Shown here: positions 12,931 through 23,385 of the stretch, in pieces
Layout of the letters: the number at the start of each line of letters is the position of its first letter
Position numbering within the stretch: position 1 is the first letter of the stretch
Program-made: the position numbers and the translations under genes
Notes under the pieces: generated by a model
Databases searched by the model: none
The model's input: only the letters and a program-made list of their open reading frames with translations
What the model was told of the DNA's origin: nothing
DNA from: Myxocyprinus asiaticus
Lineage: Eukaryota > Chordata > Actinopteri > Cypriniformes > Catostomidae
NCBI RefSeq assembly: GCF_019703515.2
Contig: NC_059347.1
Location: 24,112,501 to 24,176,500 of the forward strand
DNA: 64,000 bases
Reading direction: 5' to 3'

Positions 12931-13104
12931 GCAGATGCGGGGAGGAGTTTGATGATGCGTGCATGCTGTGGCCGCGCAATGGGCAAATCCGTGAATAGTG
13001 TGTTCGTAGGCGAGTGTGTGCATTGTGGAAGTCAGGAGCAGATTCGTTGGAATCCACCGTGGAAGCATAGTGAGGTACAGAGAACAACGCCCAGCTGACT
13101 GGAG
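12931..13104 (-). repeat. 3' LTR fragment of the sushi-like element
   Basis: This segment matches 15865-16060 closely, for example GGAGGAGTTTGA.GATGCGTG, TGGGCAAATCC and GTCAGGAGCAGATTCGT. The two copies differ by small indels and about one base in seven. It abuts RNase H sequence directly at about 13105, so everything between RNase H and the middle of the LTR has been deleted. Confidence 0.8.
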
Positions 13105-14415
13105 ACAAAGAATATTGAGACAGAGAGTCTGGCTTGATGATCTTAGAGTCTGGGTGATACGAGAGGACAAAATTAAAACGTGTCCAGCGAGCCTGTCTAG
13201 AGTTAAGGCGTTTGGTGCTACGGATGTACTCTAGGTTCTTATGATCAGTCCAGATCATGAAAGGTATCCCCGAACCCTCTAACCAATGTTGTCACTCACC
13301 CATGGCCAACCGACATCGTAGTTCTGTTCTGCTGGTGTTAAGCGGTGCGGAAAAAAAGCACATGGATGCATCTTTCCATCCGAGGAAGAGCGTTGTGACA
13401 AAACCGCTCCAACACCAACCTCAGACGTATCCACCTCCACCATGAACTGACATTCAGGGTCGGGAGTAACAAGGATGGGTGCTGTAGAAAACTGCTCCTT
13501 TAATTTAGAGAACACAGCCTCAGTCTGCAGGAACCAACAAAAGTCAGTTGGCTGGCAAGTTAGCGCAGCGAGTTGGCTGTAATTCCTAATTAATCTCCGA
13601 TAGAAATGAGCAAACCCCAGAAACCTCTGCAATGCCTTGCGAGAATCTGGGGTTGGCCAGTCGGAGATGGCTCTGACCTTAGCAAGGTACATGCACACTC
13701 CCTCGGACGAAACGATGAACCCCAAGAACGGAAAAACTGTGCATGTAAAGCGCACTTCTCTGCCTTGACGAACAGCCAATTCTCTAGCAGTCGCTGAAGC
13801 ACCTGCCTCACATGCTGAACATGGTCCTGGATATTCTGGGAGAAGATCAGAATATCATCTAGATAGACAAACACAAAATGGACAACCATGTTTCTAAGCA
13901 CATAATTTATGAGCCCCTGGAAGATGGCAGGGGCATTGACCAATCTGAAAGGCATGACTAAATATTCAAAGTGCCCCCTATGGGTGTTAAAAGCCATCTT
14001 CCACTCATCCCCCTTCCTAATCCGGACAAGGTGATAAGCATTGCGTAAGTCCAACTTCATAAAGACAGATGCTCCCTGCAAGAGTTTGAAAGCTGAGGAC
14101 ATCATTCAGCCCCCAATAATCTATGCAGGGTCTAAGCGAGCCATCCTTCATCTCCACGAAGAAGAACCCAACCCCTGCTGGTGACAAGGAAGGGTGGATG
14201 AGACCGGCTGCCAGAGAATTATTGATATACCTGTTCATGGCCTTCCTTTCGGGAGCCAAGAGCAAATACAGCCATCCCAGAGGAGGCAAGGTGCCTGGAA
14301 GCGTTTCAATCGCACATTCATATGGGTGATGAGGAGGAAGGGTTGCAGTGCAGGACCAGCAGAACACCGCCCTCAAGTCATGGTATGTCAATGGTACTCC
14401 AGATAAATCCTGCAA
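13105..14415 (-). pseudogene. Reverse transcriptase and RNase H of the sushi-like element
   Basis: Minus-strand frames in order are: fingers at 14415-14017 ([13 protein letters not shown], in which the usual R of YRGLN is W); palm at 14105-13590 with [16 protein letters not shown] and the intact catalytic [10 protein letters not shown]; thumb at 13779-13600 with [10 protein letters not shown] and [11 protein letters not shown]; RNase H from about 13420 with VEVDTSEVGVGAVLSQ and, after a frame change, [10 protein letters not shown] and KPDSLS at 13258-13110. Reverse transcription needs all of these in one polyprotein. At least three frame changes prevent that. Confidence 0.88.
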
Positions 14416-14800
14416 GGAAACAGAAGACTGGATGGGGAGACAGCAAAGTTAAGACAGTGCGACAAACAGTAAGGACTCCAAGCAAGAACAGTGTTGACCA
14501 GTCTATGTGTGGGTTGTGCGTTACCAACCAAGTATGTCCCAACACTACCGGTGCCAATGGAGATTGGATCAGGTAAAAGGACAACTGCTCCATATGACTT
14601 CCAGAGATGAAGGTGACTGGCTTGGCGGACTGGGTAATGACAGACAGGGGCGTGCCACTGAGGGTGTGGATGGTGATAGGATCATCCAATTGGACCATAG
14701 GAAGCCGCCATTTGGAAGCCAAGTCGATGTCCATAAAGTTCCCTTCGGCTCGGGAATCCACCAGGGCTCAGACCGTGTGACAGGTAGATCCATACTGCAG
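14416..14800 (-). pseudogene. Protease of the sushi-like element
   Basis: The minus-strand frame from 14761 contains DSRAEGNFMD, where family members have DSGAEGNFID. The active-site Gly is changed to Arg. This is followed by ITHTLSGTPL-like and APVVLGHTWLVTHNPHIDW segments, the latter being the conserved LG.PWL..HNP.IDW block of sushi proteases. The Gly to Arg change should abolish activity. Confidence 0.8.
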
Positions 14801-14891
14801 CCGGGCTGGGAGAAATGTACAAAGTCCAGGGCATTTGTCCAAAGGTGTTGGGCTCGTCAGTAACCCCCTTCCTACTGAGAAGCGGTGTCTT

Positions 14892-15730
14892 TTAACTGAA
14901 CAGCATGAAAGCATAGTCCATTAACGAGGCATTGCTACTTCTCCTTATGTGAAATCTGAGTTCTCCCAACTTGCATGGGCTCTGTGTTGGGCCGTGATTC
15001 TGGTGACCTGGCCGAAGTAGCAGACCAGGTAAGATGGCCAGCCACCCGAGTAGGTGGAGAGCGGCGTCGACAGTGGCAACGGTGTAGTGCCAGGCGTTGA
15101 TTGACTCGGATAGCCAGATCCAAAGGATAGATTTCATACTGAATGTCATCGGAAAGTCCATGCAGAAACCGGTCCCACATGGCATGGTCATTCCACTCAC
15201 AAAAAGCAGCCAGGGTGCAAAACTCGATAGCATAATCTGAGACTCGTCGATCTCCATTAGATAGTCCAGATAAGACCCTCACCACCTCCCGACCTTGAGC
15301 CGAGTGATCAAAAACTCGGCGGAGCTCTGTGGAGAAAGCATGAAAAGAGGCGCAACAGGGATGTCTGTTGTCCCACATGGCGGTCCCCTATTCACCGGCA
15401 CTTCCGGTGAGGAGTATGATCACACAAGCCACCTTCATTTTCTCAGACAGGAAAGCAGAGGGCTGTAACGTGAAGAACAGGGACCATTGTGAAAGGAATG
15501 TGCTACAGGATCCAGTCTCACCTAAAAATGGGGGGTGAGGGTGCTTCCTGAGTGGGACCAGCATCGGGAGGTAGGTGGAGTTGTTGAATGACAGAGGTGA
15601 GCTCAGCGAGCTGCGACGCCATCATCTCCAGAGCCGGGTTAGATGCGGACATTTGATCCTGCTGACGTCCCAGTAAAGCTCCCTGCTGAGAGAGGGTGGA
15701 GCAAAGAGTAGATTCCTCCGCTGGGTCCAT
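14892..15730 (-). pseudogene. Gag of the sushi-like element
   Basis: The N-terminus is open from an ATG at 15730 to 15518 and begins MDPAEES; it contains a heptad-like stretch (EMMASQLAELTSVIQQLH). After a frame change the capsid region is seen at 15378-14935, with HAFSTELRRVFDHSAQGREV, VSDYAIEFCTLAAFCEWND and AMWDRFLHGLSDDIQYEI. These match the sushi gag core (EF..LA....W......F..GL...I). A nucleocapsid CCHC is not clear. Confidence 0.85.
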
Positions 15731-15746
15731 CAGAGCTAGATTGTTC

Positions 15747-16451
15747 TGTCAGAAAACGAGAGCAAGACAAAGAGACCCAAGAGCAGAGGAACAGTTCAAA
15801 GGATTTATTAACAATAAATATTAATTTCCACTGTGCTGGCGAAGACTAAGGATCCCGACACTGGCTGCAGTTGTGGGGAGGAGTTTGAGGATGCGTGCAT
15901 GCTGTGGCCACACAATGGGCAAATCCATGAATATAAATAAATCCATGTTCATAGTCGAGTGTGTACATTGTGGATGTCAGGAGCAGATTCGTAGGAATCC
16001 TCCATAGAAGCGTAGTGAGGTGCAGAGAACAATGCCCAGCAGACTGGAAGGAAATCACTCTCCAGACACGTGGGCAGAGTCGAGGAGTCCTCCGTTGAAG
16101 ACTCGTGAGCACAGAGAACAAGCGTACAGCAAACTGGAAGGGAACCACACTCCCAACACATGAGCAGAGATGGGCAACCAAACAGATACACGAGACAGGA
16201 CCAACTAGGCAGAGAGAGTGAGGTAAGTTACTTCACATCAAACAAAAATCTAGCAAAGATACTGAGAACACGAAGGGCTTAAGTAGGGAGTGATAAGTGG
16301 AGAACCAGGTGCTGCTAGCATGCTAATTAGTGGCATGATCAGTGTTCCCCTGGTAACAATGATCATGCATGCCGGCAGTGCCTGTGAGACATGAGGGAGG
16401 GAAGATACAAAACACACAGAACAAACCAACAAACTCACCGGAGCCGTTACA
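15747..16451 (-). repeat. 5' LTR of the sushi-like element
   Basis: On the minus strand the block begins TGTAACGGCTCCGGTGAG (plus end 16451) and appears to end TTTTCTGACA (plus 15747), immediately before the gag start. An AATAAA lies on the minus strand near 15797-15810. Ends were placed by the TG...CA rule and by closeness to gag, so either boundary could be off by some bases. Confidence 0.65.
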
Positions 16452-17790
16452 CCACTCCACTACGTGTTTGACAGTCAGCTGAATCTAATGAAATTTCAGT
16501 GTGAAAGTCATGAATCCTGTTCTAGATTTGTCCTGATTTGATGTATTATCTCTTTGATTTCTGAAAAATAAAACATAAAAAATATATAAATATATATGTT
16601 TTCATTTTTTATTTGTCTTGAAAATATTTTGAAAATTTCTATAAATTTTTGATAGATATACAGTAAGTGCCGGGACTCCAAAGACCCGAATATGTAAGAG
16701 TGTTTGGTAAAATTACCATGCATTTAAGTAAGCAGTATTTTACATATCATAATACATGAGCAAATAGTATTTAGATTACCAGCTTCCTATATTACTACAT
16801 TCATAATAAAATATTTGTATAGTCTCAGAAACACATCATTCTTTCAGTTCTGTTAAACTTAAAAGAACAGCAAATACTGGCCAAAAAGGAAGACACAAAT
16901 TGACTGGCACCATCTAGTGGCCAATATTCTGAACTGATCAAATTCATCTGGCAGCTAGAGTGAATGCCAACTGCATGGTCAAATATAAAGTAAAAAATTG
17001 GACAAGAATAAATGTCAGTTTCTGCAATACCTTCTATGAATGTTTATACATGATGCTCGTGGTCTAATTATTTGTTTCCTCCTCCAGTCACATGAATGTG
17101 TCCAACGGTCCAAAAGACCTGCAGCAGAGAAATAAATACTCATATTTCAGATGACATCTGGGGACAGGTCCTATCAAGGATCCAGTTAAGCAGTAGGGTA
17201 TTATATTCGGCATTGTTGAACTTAAAAGAAATGTCATTCAACCCGTCCTGCCAGAGATTGTTGTCAGAGATGATCAGCATACTGTATAATACGGAGAGGA
17301 TCTGTTTCCACATGTCCAGCTCTCAATGTTTAAAGATTTGGATAAACATTTGTACTATTTGAAAACATACTAATCGAGTCCCAGTAAGTATAGTACATGG
17401 CTAAGACATATACAAAAAAGTGTCTCATCTGGCAAGAATATTTTAAAATTGTGATCAAACATCAAACAAAATCTTTAATGGGTGGATTCTGACAACATTG
17501 TACTGGATTTGAACATTTTATGTGATGTATTGCAGATAATCAAACACAAATGACTGCTTCCAGGTGAAAATGAACACATCAAATTGACATCTTCCAATCA
17601 ATCATTAGGCACTTACACTGTCACTTCAAATGTATCTTAGATGTCTTCAGCTATATAGGAATTTCCTGTTCCTGTTCCTGTTTTTTTTTTCTTTTTTTTT
17701 TTTTCTTGTTCCCAATCTTAAAAACATTTTCCAATAAAAAGATCCAATCCAACCCAGAAAATGCAATTCTGAAAATAACCCTTGAGGAAT
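16452..17790. other. Intergenic, no gene seen
   Basis: AT-rich DNA. A CATCTAGTGG motif near 16910 is common next to fish DNA transposon relics. A T-rich tract lies at 17680-17705. No exon is recognised. Confidence 0.5.
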
Positions 17791-18135
17791 TAACTTTGTC
17801 TGGAGCTCAGTCTGGTGCCTCAATCTTTTAAAGTGGAAGCCTTGCCATCAATGGAGCATCTTTGCACAAGAAGATGGTGCCACAGATGGCTGCCTCGGTG
17901 TGGAGCTCTCCAATTCTTTTGTAGTTTTTGTTTGTTTGTCCTGTGTTTAGTAATATTTTTCCAATATGTTTTACCAGGGACGAACTGCTGAACATTCGGT
18001 AGCACATACCAGACAATCATTTCCCTGTTTTTGACTATTCGGATGTTTTGCTGGACATTTTAGTCAGAAGCACGACTGTGATGTTTAAGCACGCTGTAAG
18101 ACGCAAGCGAGGGAAACGAGCCAGCTATTCATCTA

Positions 18136-18792
18136 GTGAATCTCCGCTCTCTCCCTAACAAAACGGATGGACTACATCTCCTCACCCGTACAAACAAGGA
18201 CTTTTCAAACTATGCCACCGTGTGCTTCACAGAAACCTGGCTGAGTGAAGCCATCCCGGACAGCACATTACATCTGCTGGGCTTTCAGCTATTCAGAGCG
18301 GATCACATTGCGGAGTTAATGGGGAAAACGGTGGAATATGCTTTTACATCAATGAAAGTTGGTGTACTGATGTAACAACGTTAAAGAAGATGTGCCATCC
18401 TAATTTGGAAGCGCTCCTTATCAACTGTAAGCCTTTCTTTTCACCGGAGGAGTTTTCCTCGTTTATTCTGGTGAGTGTTTATATTCCTCCACAAGCGTGT
18501 GGGAGCGCAGCGCTGCAACAGCTGGCTGATCAGATCACAGACATGGAACAACAATACCCGGACTCACATATTATTATTCTCTGTGATTTTAACAAAGCTA
18601 ACCTCACCTGTGAACTGCCAAAATACAGACAGCACATTACATTCCCCACCAGGGACAGAAGTATATTGGACCACCGCTACACAACATTAAAGGATGTATA
18701 TCGCTCTGCCTCTAGAGCAGCTTTGGGACTCTCTAATCACTGTCTGGTTCATCTTCTACCAACCTACAGGCAGAAACTTAAATCAGCTAAAC
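18136..18792 (+). pseudogene. LINE endonuclease domain
   Basis: Seen in order: N-L-R-S-L-P-N-K-T-D at the start, VCFTETWLS (the Glu of the endonuclease/exonuclease/phosphatase fold), FILVSVYIPPQA, and HIIILCDFNKANL (the D-x-N catalytic motif, with Cys in place of the common G), then TTLKDVYRSASRAALGLSNHCLVHL (S-D-H-like end, with N for D). The frame breaks near 18375. In working elements this enzyme nicks the target DNA for priming. Confidence 0.82.
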
Positions 18793-19235
18793 TGGGGACC
18801 TGGGTAGCTCAGCGAGTGAAGATGCTGACTACTACCCCTGGAGTCGCGAGTTCGAATCCAGGCCATGCTGGGTGACTCGAGCCAGATCTCCTAAGCAACC
18901 AAATTGGCCCGGTTGCTAGGGAGGGTAGAGTCACATGGGGTAACCTCCTCGTGGTCACTATAATGTGGTTCTCACTCTCGGTGGGGCATGTGGTGAGTTG
19001 TGCGTGGATGCCGTGGAGAATAGCGTGAAGCACTCCACACATGCTATGTCTCCGCGGTAACACGCTCAACAAGCCACGTGATAAGAGGCGCGGATTGAAG
19101 GTCTCAGACGCGGAGGCAACTGAGATTCGTCCTCCACCACCCGGATTGAGTTAAGTCACTACGTCACCACGAGGACCTAGAGTGCATTGGGAACTGGGCA
19201 TTCCAAATTGGGGAGAAAAGGGGTGAAAATAAAAA
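18793..19235 (+). mobile_element. tRNA-derived SINE inserted in the LINE
   Basis: The head is tRNA-like, with box A GTAGCTCAGCGAG near 18804 and box B GAGTTCGAATCC near 18849. A GC-rich body and an A-rich tail (GAAAATAAAAAA) follow. It is flanked by a perfect 13-bp target duplication, AAATCAGCTAAAC, at 18780-18792 and 19236-19248. The body resembles an abundant cyprinid SINE; HAmo-type is possible but I cannot confirm the family name. It interrupts the LINE reading frame between the endonuclease and RT regions. Confidence 0.92.
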
Positions 19236-19248
19236 AAATCAGCTAAAC

Positions 19249-20660
19249 CTGTAGTAAGGACTGTAAAGAGATGGACCAATGAAGCAGAGCTGGAACTACA
19301 AGCCTGCTTTGTCTGCACTGATTGTAGTGTTTCTGAAGCTGCAGACACCAATCTGGACGAGCTCACAGATACTGTGATATCATATATCAGTTTCTGTGAG
19401 GATATGTGCATTCCTACTAGAACTTATTTAATGTTCAACAATGACAAATCATGGTTTAGAGGAAAAGTCAGACAGCTTCGTCATGCCAAAGAGGATGCTT
19501 ACAGAAGCAGGGATAAAACCTTGTATAATCAGGCCAAAAATACACTAAGGAAATTAAAGTGGCTAAAAGAAGCTACTCTGAGAAGCTGAAAAACAAGTAT
19601 TCAGCTAATGACCCTGCATCAGTGTGGAGAGGCCTGAAAGACATTACTAACTTCAAGACACCACCCCCAACACTGTAGGGAACCAACAACTGCCTGATGA
19701 CTTGAATGTGTTTTACTGTAAATTTGAAAAGCCCAGTCTCACACTTCACACCCACTCTGAAATTCACTTCACACAAACACCAACACCTCCTGCAACCAAC
19801 CATGTCTATCTGTCAGAGGATCATCAGCTTTCTGACGGACAGGTAGCAGCTAGTGAGACTGGGGAAATTCCCTTCCAGCACATGTACGATCAGCACTGGT
19901 GCCCCCAGGTTTGTGTGCTCTCCCCACTACTCTTCTCCCTGTATACGAAAGTCTGCACCACCAAGGACCCCTCTGTCAAGCTCCTGAAGTTTTTAGACGA
20001 CACTACTGTCATCGGCCTCATCCAAGATGACAATTAGTCAGCATACAGAAGGGAGGTTGAATGGCTGGCTCACTGGTGCAGTCATAACAACCTGGAGCTC
20101 AACACGCTCAAAACAGTGGAGATGAATGTGGACTTTAGGAGGAACACCCCAACATTGACCCCGCTCACCATTCTAAACAGCACTGTGACAGCAGTGGAGT
20201 CATACAGGTTCCTGGGCACTACCATCTCACAGGACCTGAAGTGGGAGACCCACAATGACTCCACTGGGGGAAAAGGCCCAGCAGAGATTTACTTCCTTTG
20301 CCAGCTGAGGAAGTTCAACCTGCCACAGGCACTGCTAATCCAGTTCTGCAGTCATTGAGTCTGTCCTCTGCACTTCAATAACTGTCTGGTTTGGTTCAGC
20401 TACGGAATCTGACATCAGAAGACTACAAAGGACAGTTTGGACTGCTGAGCGGATTATTGGTTGCCCCTTGCCCTCCCTTCAAGAACTGTACACTTCCAGA
20501 GTGAGGAAAAGGGCTGGTAAAATCACTCTGGACCCCACTCACCCAGCCCACTACCTTTTTGAACTGTTGCCTTCTGGCTGACACTACAGAGCACCGAGAA
20601 CTAGAACCGTCAGGCACAAGAACAGTTTTTCCCCCCAGGCTATCCATCTCATGAACAGTT
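19249..20660 (+). pseudogene. LINE reverse transcriptase, heavily deleted
   Basis: After the SINE the frame resumes with WTNEAELELQACFVCTD and WFRGKVRQLRHAKEDAYRSR (pre-RT linker). Most of the RT fingers are missing. The palm is recognisable at about 19905-20037, with QVCVLSPLLFSLYT and KFLDDTTVIGLI (F-A-D-D family motif with L for A). The thumb and C-terminal part follow at 20116-20650 (ESYRFLGTTISQDLKWE, RAGKITLDPTHPAHYLFELL). Stops in every frame show that it is inactive. Confidence 0.82.
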
Positions 20661-21164
20661 AAAACTATACTATAATTAAGTGCAATACACACCCTAGTCA
20701 GTTATATTATTTAACATATCCTACCTCTTCTGCATTACATTTCCTTGCACTGTATATAACAGATTTGAATTTGTACATACTATATGTATATTTTTGTCGT
20801 ATTGTGTGTTTCTATATATATACTTAAATTTCTATTCGCTTTTTATTAAAAAAAAAAATTATGATTATCTCTGTCTTGTTGTTGTATTGTTTGTGCACTG
20901 GAAGCTTCTGTCACCAAGAAAAAATCCTTTGGAACCATACTTGGCAATAAAGCTCATTCTGATTCTGATTCTGACCTTTTCCACACACACAACCATTTAT
21001 AAATTATCTCTCCCACTTCTCACCCCAACACACATACTTCATTTTTGCCAGAGGTCATGTCCATTAATAGAGTGATACTGTACATATTTTGTCCAGGTGA
21101 GAGGTACCTGGGTGAGAGGGTCTCTTATAATAATTTACTAATTATTAATGCTCTTATATATATT

Positions 21165-21630
21165 AATATACTCCAGCCTCCATTGTTTAGGGAGGAGAGT
21201 AGGTACTGTTCTTAGTACAAGAAATAGGTCTAACTTTGAGACCTTTTTTAATGTAGCCTTGTTTTTATGAGTGCTTTTAAACACATTTTATTTGCACATT
21301 TTGCACCTCTGACACAATAAACATTCTTTTTGGAATGCCATTCCTTCTTTTCGGTGTGATTCTCTTTGTGACTGCTCCGGTCCCTATGACACATTGTGAG
21401 ATAGGGACAGGAGCGGTCACAAGGATCGGAGCGGTCACAAAGAGAATCACACCAGAGAGTTACAAAAAGATGTTTAATCCATCAGAGGTGCAAAATGTGC
21501 AAATAATAAGTGTTTTAAAGTGAATATAAAACCAAGGTTACATTTTAAAAACAGTCTAAAAGCTAGACCTATTTTAGGTACTAAAACAGTACCAACTCCC
21601 CTCCCTCAACTATAGAGGCCAGAGTAAATT
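21165..21630. repeat. Long foldback (inverted) repeat, arms about 220 bp
   Basis: The two halves are imperfect reverse complements about a centre near 21395. The innermost arms pair almost perfectly: GGTGTGATTCTCTTTGTGAC at 21353 pairs with 21433-21452. Outer pairs include TTTGCACATTTTGCACCTCT at 21292 with 21483-21502, AATAGGTCTA at 21222 with 21563-21572, and GGTACTGTTCTTAGTAC with GGTACTAAAACAGTACC. The right arm has an extra copy of GGAGCGGTCACAA. No coding capacity. Confidence 0.9.
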
Positions 21631-21668
21631 GCACTCAAGCAGCACTAGCAACCTTGTCCATGTGCTCT

Positions 21669-21673
<5 letters not shown>

Positions 21674-21712
<39 letters not shown>
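21674..21712. repeat. (AT)n microsatellite
   Basis: About 19 AT units between the foldback repeat and the DIRS fragment. Confidence 0.97.
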
Positions 21713-21713
<1 letters not shown>

Positions 21714-21719
21714 TGACGA

Positions 21720-22546
21720 GGTTTTACAGCCCCTACTTCATTGTACCAAAAAAAGGCGGTGGGCTGCAGCCAATCTTGGACCTGCGAGTACTGAACCGGG
21801 CTTTACACAGACTCCCGTCCTAGATGCTGACGCAAAGATGCACTCTAGTGAGCGTCCGGCATCAAGATTGGTTCGTGGTGGTAGACCTGAAGGACGCGTA
21901 CATCCACATCTCGATTCTACCTCAACACACACCCTTCCTGCGGTTTGCATTCGAGGGTCGGGCATATCAGTACAAGGTCCTCCCTTTCGGTCTGTCCTTG
22001 TTCCCTCGCGTCTTCACGAAGGTCGCAGAGGCAGCCCTTGCCCCACTAAGGGAAGTGGGTATTCGCATCCTCAACTATCCCGATGGTTGGCTAATCCTAG
22101 CTCACTCTCGGGATGTGTTGTGTACACACAGGGACCTGGTGCTCTCGCACCTCAGCTGACTAGGGCTTTGGGTCAGCTGGGAAAAGAGCAAGCTCCTCCC
22201 GGTTCAGAGCATCTCTTTTCTCGGTTTGGAGTTGGACTCAGTCTCGCTGACGGCGCGCCTCACGAACGAGTGCACACAGTCAGTGCTAACCTGTTTGAAG
22301 GCGTTCAAACAGAAAACAGCGGTTCTACTGACATTTTTTCAGAGGCTCCTGGGGCATATGGCATCCTCAGCGGTGGCCATACCGCTCAAGTTGATGCATA
22401 TGAGACCGCTTCAGCACTGGCTTCAGACTCGAGTCCCGAGATGGGCATGGTGCCACGGGACACATCTCGTGGCCATCACGCGATCTGTCACCATCTCTTC
22501 AGCCCTTGGACCGACCTCACGTTTCTATGGGCAGGCGTTCCCCTAG
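21720..22546 (+). pseudogene. DIRS reverse transcriptase
   Basis: Diagnostic DIRS motifs are YFIVPKKGGGLQPILDLRVLN (broken by a stop just after), VVDLKDAYIHISI with the first catalytic Asp, and YQYKVLPFGLSLFPRVFTK. The catalytic YxDDWL-type box reads YPDGWLI at about 22076-22096, so one of the two catalytic Asp residues is Gly. An in-frame TGA at 22157-22159 separates this from LGLELDSVSLTARLT at 22222-22270. The enzyme is inactive. Confidence 0.85.
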
Positions 22547-22559
22547 ACCAGGTCTCCAG

Positions 22560-23244
22560 GCACGTCGTGATCATGACAGACACCTCCAAAACAGGCTGGG
22601 GCACTGTTTGCAATGGGCACGCAGCCGCCGGCTTATGGACGGGCCCGTGGCTGCATTAGCACATCAACTGCCTCGAGTTGCTGTCAATTCTGCTCGCCCT
22701 GCGGAGGTTCCGGCTGTTGATCCAGGTCAAGCACGTGTTAGCTCGGACAGACAACACGGCAACAGTAGCATATGTCAACTGTCAAGGCAGTCTGCGCTCC
22801 CATTGTATGTCACAACTCGCCCGCCATCTCCTCCTCTGGAGTCAGCAGCACCTCAAGTTGCTGCGAGCCACTCACATCCCGGGCGACCACAACACTGCAG
22901 CGGACACGCTGTCACAGCAGGTTACCCTCAGGGGAGAGTGGAGACTCCACCCTCAGGTGGTCCAGCTGATCTGGAGTCGATTCGGACAGGCACAGGTAGA
23001 CCTGTTCGCCTCCAAGGAATCCTCCCACTGCCCGCTCTGGTATGCCCTGACCGAGGCACCTCTCGGTATAGATGCGCTGGCACACAGCTGGCCCCCTGGA
23101 CTGCGCAAATATGCATTTCCCCCAGTGAGCCTACTTGCACAGACCCTGTGCAAGGTCAGGGAGGATGAGGAGCAGGTCATCCTGGTAGTACTCTACTGGC
23201 CCACCCAGATGTGGTTCTTGGACCTCACACTCCTCGCAACAGTA
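22560..23244 (+). pseudogene. DIRS RNase H and connection region
   Basis: It is shifted in frame from the RT. It contains IMTDTSKTGWGTVCNG (RNase H first Asp), HINCLELLSILLALRRF (Glu), ARTDNTATVAYVNCQGS (Asp), and IPGDHNTAADTLSQ (D-x-x-x-D). A TAG at 22657-22659 interrupts it just before HINCLEL. Downstream, VDLFASKESSHCPLWYALTE is typical of the region that follows RNase H in DIRS pol. Confidence 0.82.
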
Positions 23245-23255
23245 CCCCCCCCCCC

Positions 23256-23368
23256 CATGTTTTTTAGTTATGGTTTTTGGATTACTGCACTTTGTAAATA
23301 AACTGCACTTGGGTTCTCATCTTCACGTCATCGTCTTCGTCATTGCCAGCACTGCCAGCATCGTTACA
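23256..23368 (+). repeat. Truncated 5' LTR of gag-only element copy 1
   Basis: It matches the final 110 bp of the 3' LTR at 24810-25243. Its left part is lost at a C11 tract where the DIRS fragment ends. Confidence 0.85.
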
Positions 23369-23385
23369 GAATACTTGACTGAACT

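Larger units (their letters stand above)
12931..16451 (-). mobile_element. Decayed sushi-like Ty3/Gypsy retrotransposon
   Basis: Read on the minus strand from 16451 it shows a 5' LTR, gag, protease, reverse transcriptase and RNase H, then an abrupt join to a piece of LTR. The gag start (MDPAEES) and the protease style DS.AEGNF.D are typical of the sushi/Mart clade of chromodomain Gypsy elements, the group from which mammalian PEG10 and RTL1 derive. Integrase and chromodomain are missing. Multiple frameshifts make it dead. Confidence 0.88.
17800..20974 (+). mobile_element. LINE (CR1/L2/Rex1-like), interrupted by a SINE
   Basis: A non-LTR retrotransposon with an apurinic-like endonuclease domain followed by reverse transcriptase, and a 3' end of AATAAAGCTCATTCTGATTC with about three GATTCT units (near 20947-20974). 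The gene order and the short terminal repeat tail fit the CR1/L2/Rex1 group of fish LINEs. The RT core is largely deleted and there are many stops. The upstream part (17800-18135) looks like degraded 5' ORF sequence, so the start is approximate. Confidence 0.85.
21713..23244 (+). mobile_element. DIRS-type retrotransposon fragment
   Basis: The coding remains are reverse transcriptase and RNase H of the DIRS type. It is cut off at the AT repeat on the left and at a C tract on the right. Tyrosine recombinase, gag and the split terminal repeats are all missing. GC content is clearly above the flanks. Confidence 0.85.
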
